Shown: piece by piece, positions 4,579 to 5,554 of the stretch
How positions within the stretch are numbered: position 1 is the stretch's first letter
Layout: the number at the start of each line of letters is the position of its first letter
Source of the DNA: Prosthecobacter debontii
Lineage (GTDB): Bacteria > Verrucomicrobiota > Verrucomicrobiia > Verrucomicrobiales > Akkermansiaceae
Assembly: GCA_945883455.1 (NCBI GenBank)
Contig: CAMCXJ010000134.1
Span: 1-5,554 of the forward strand
Reading direction: 5' to 3'
Length of the DNA stretch: 5,554 nt
The notes under the pieces: generated by a model
Told to the model about the DNA's origin: nothing
What the model saw: only the letters and a program-made list of their open reading frames with translations
Database searches by the model: none
Translations under genes and position numbers: made by a program

Positions 4579-5484
4579 TCAGAAAAACCGTGCGATGGAA
4601 TCCTTATTGCTGACAGCCATCAGCGAGAAGGCGTATTTTTCTTTCCGCCAACTGGCTCTAGCCCAGTCACCGGACTGCTCAATTACAGGATGCTCGATGT
4701 CCGGCAACTCTCCGCAAACGTCAGAGCGTTGGAAAATTACGAGGTGAACGGTTCCCTTTTCGGTATCGAAACAGATTAGCGAGCCACGCTTGCCATCGAT
4801 CACAAGCTCGCGGCAGCCGAGACCCTTGACACCAACAAGACCCGGCGGCAGGTAGCCCCCGCCGCATGGCAAACCTTTATCCCTAAGATAGGAAATGAGG
4901 TGAGGCATCTCCTTCGTTTCCTCGTCGAGACTGAACGCGGGCGATTCAAACAGCCGCACGAAACCTGCCTGAACTGCCTCAACACGGATGGTAGCAGGTG
5001 ATTCTATCGCGATCTTATCAGTAGGTTTGTCATCATCAACCATCAGAAAAGCAAAGGCGATACCCGCTGCGGCGGCCAGTGGTATGCCGACTTTCTTCCA
5101 GCCGAAAATACTCTGTTCTGTCTTTGTCGTAGTCTTTGCAGTATGCTCCATTGCTACGATTATCCTACCACGGAGGCCCTCTGGGATATCTATCTCTGCT
5201 ATCGAAGGGATCATAATCGAATCGATCTTTGTGTCCACATTCGGGAATGCCCCACCATCTTTGATCATCGCCAGAAACACCTTCTCGCGCAGCCCTTCAG
5301 GCAAATCGACACGTGCGAGTGCTTCGGCAAACTCAGCATCAAAGGCACGCTCGCGCATCAACCACTCACCGAGTTCACGATCACTGGTCGCAAGAAGTAG
5401 CGCCTCCGCGAAATCTACCTCTTGCGTGTCCGCACCATCGGGACGGAAACTACGTAATACGAATCTGGCTCTTTCCTTATCCAT
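4579..5484 (-). CDS. Putative membrane anti-sigma factor with extracytoplasmic cysteine-containing domain
   Basis: A 301-residue protein with one hydrophobic helix at about residues 131-149. The 130 residues before it are acidic and helical, with RELGEWLMRERAFDAEFAEALARVDLP-type sequence (37-62), suited to holding a sigma factor in the cytoplasm. A repeated motif, DLPEGLREKVFLAM (60-73) and DIPEGLRGRIIVAM (99-112), lies 39 residues apart. The periplasmic part (150-301) has Cys207, Cys224, Cys238 and Cys257. Its GLGCRELVIDGKRGSLICFD, VHLVIF and DWARASWRKEKYAFSLMA segments resemble the C-terminal domain seen in many planctomycete, verrucomicrobial and proteobacterial anti-sigma proteins. There is no HxxxCxxC zinc motif. 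It overlaps the upstream gene by 8 bases. Its stop lies 3 bases from the aminotransferase stop, tail to tail. Codon use looks less GC-rich than in dapA. The anti-sigma role is inferred from architecture. Confidence 0.7.
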   Translation of the reverse strand: MDKERARFVLRSFRPDGADTQEVDFAEALLLATSDRELGEWLMRERAFDAEFAEALARVDLPEGLREKVFLAMIKDGGAFPNVDTKIDSIMIPSIAEIDIPEGLRGRIIVAMEHTAKTTTKTEQSIFGWKKVGIPLAAAAGIAFAFLMVDDDKPTDKIAIESPATIRVEAVQAGFVRLFESPAFSLDEETKEMPHLISYLRDKGLPCGGGYLPPGLVGVKGLGCRELVIDGKRGSLICFDTEKGTVHLVIFQRSDVCGELPDIEHPVIEQSGDWARASWRKEKYAFSLMAVSNKDSIARFF

Positions 5485-5554
5485 TTTTTCTCTGTAACAA
5501 TTCGGGGTTCATATCCACAAGATTTTTTGGGCCACTCGAAGGCTCGGCTACCAT
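5477..5554 (-). CDS. C-terminal tail of a gene upstream of the anti-sigma gene, possibly its sigma factor
   Basis: A minus-strand frame is open from the right edge and ends at TAA (5479-5477), giving 25 residues that end NLVDMNPELLQRKNG. The stop lies inside the start of the anti-sigma gene (ATGGATAA, 8-base overlap), a layout typical of translationally coupled sigma/anti-sigma pairs. The fragment is too short to identify. The sigma-factor suggestion rests only on position. A second minus-strand frame is also open across these bases, so the reading frame is not certain. The ATG at the window edge need not be the true start. Confidence 0.4.
   Translation of the reverse strand: MVAEPSSGPKNLVDMNPELLQRKNG

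Noticed and set aside
4086..4613. 175-codon plus-strand frame overlapping the aminotransferase end
   Set aside because: It is a frame-shifted shadow rich in Arg/His/Pro, while the aminotransferase frame is intact through FRISNMGN to its stop.
4607..4640. GCTGA...TCAGC stem followed by a T-rich stretch, as terminator for the aminotransferase
   Set aside because: The stem is five to seven pairs, the T-run starts about ten bases after it, and the site lies inside the anti-sigma coding sequence.

Overview
The window reads as a chromosomal segment of a moderately GC-rich Gram-negative bacterium. My best guess is the Planctomycetota-Verrucomicrobiota-Chlamydiota group, probably Verrucomicrobiota. 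The guess rests on the gene mix (membrane anti-sigma-like protein with an extracytoplasmic domain, diverged Sco pair, DUF420 protein) and on the near absence of Shine-Dalgarno sites. It is an inference and no marker gene here settles it. There is no transposase, phage gene, tRNA, rRNA or CRISPR array.

Layout: (1) 2-184, plus strand, the last 60 residues of an unrecognised protein. (2) 221-2416, minus strand, a compact three-gene operon read right to left: a Sco/thioredoxin-fold protein with no cysteines, then a Sco/SenC-type protein with CPHC and a conserved His, then a five-helix DUF420 (YozB/CtaM-like) protein. The first two genes overlap by ATGA and the third follows after 13 bases. (3) 2417-2534, a divergent promoter region with two short perfect inverted repeats. 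(4) 2535-3416, plus strand, dapA, encoding 4-hydroxy-tetrahydrodipicolinate synthase. (5) 3421-3488, an AT-rich element of eight phased heptads, four GTTANNN and four NNNTAAC, mirror-symmetric about one centre. (6) 3502-4575, plus strand, a class V PLP-dependent aminotransferase of the alanine/serine-glyoxylate type. (7) 4579-5484, minus strand, a one-helix membrane protein that looks like an anti-sigma factor, ending 3 bases from the aminotransferase. (8) 5477-5554, minus strand, the tail of an upstream gene overlapping the anti-sigma start by 8 bases, possibly its sigma factor.

Working together: the minus-strand operon looks like a self-contained cassette for maturing a haem-copper oxidase. 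Sco would deliver copper or manage thiols at the CuA site, and DUF420 proteins are linked to aa3-type oxidase function. The cysteine-free Sco-like partner is the odd member. dapA starts the diaminopimelate/lysine branch for peptidoglycan and protein. The aminotransferase may or may not be co-transcribed with it, because the heptad element lies between them. The right-hand pair looks like an extracytoplasmic stress-sensing sigma/anti-sigma unit.

The most unusual item is the heptad array at 3421-3488. Its 7-base phase, exact mirror symmetry and stop codons in all six frames are not explained by a standard terminator or a single operator.
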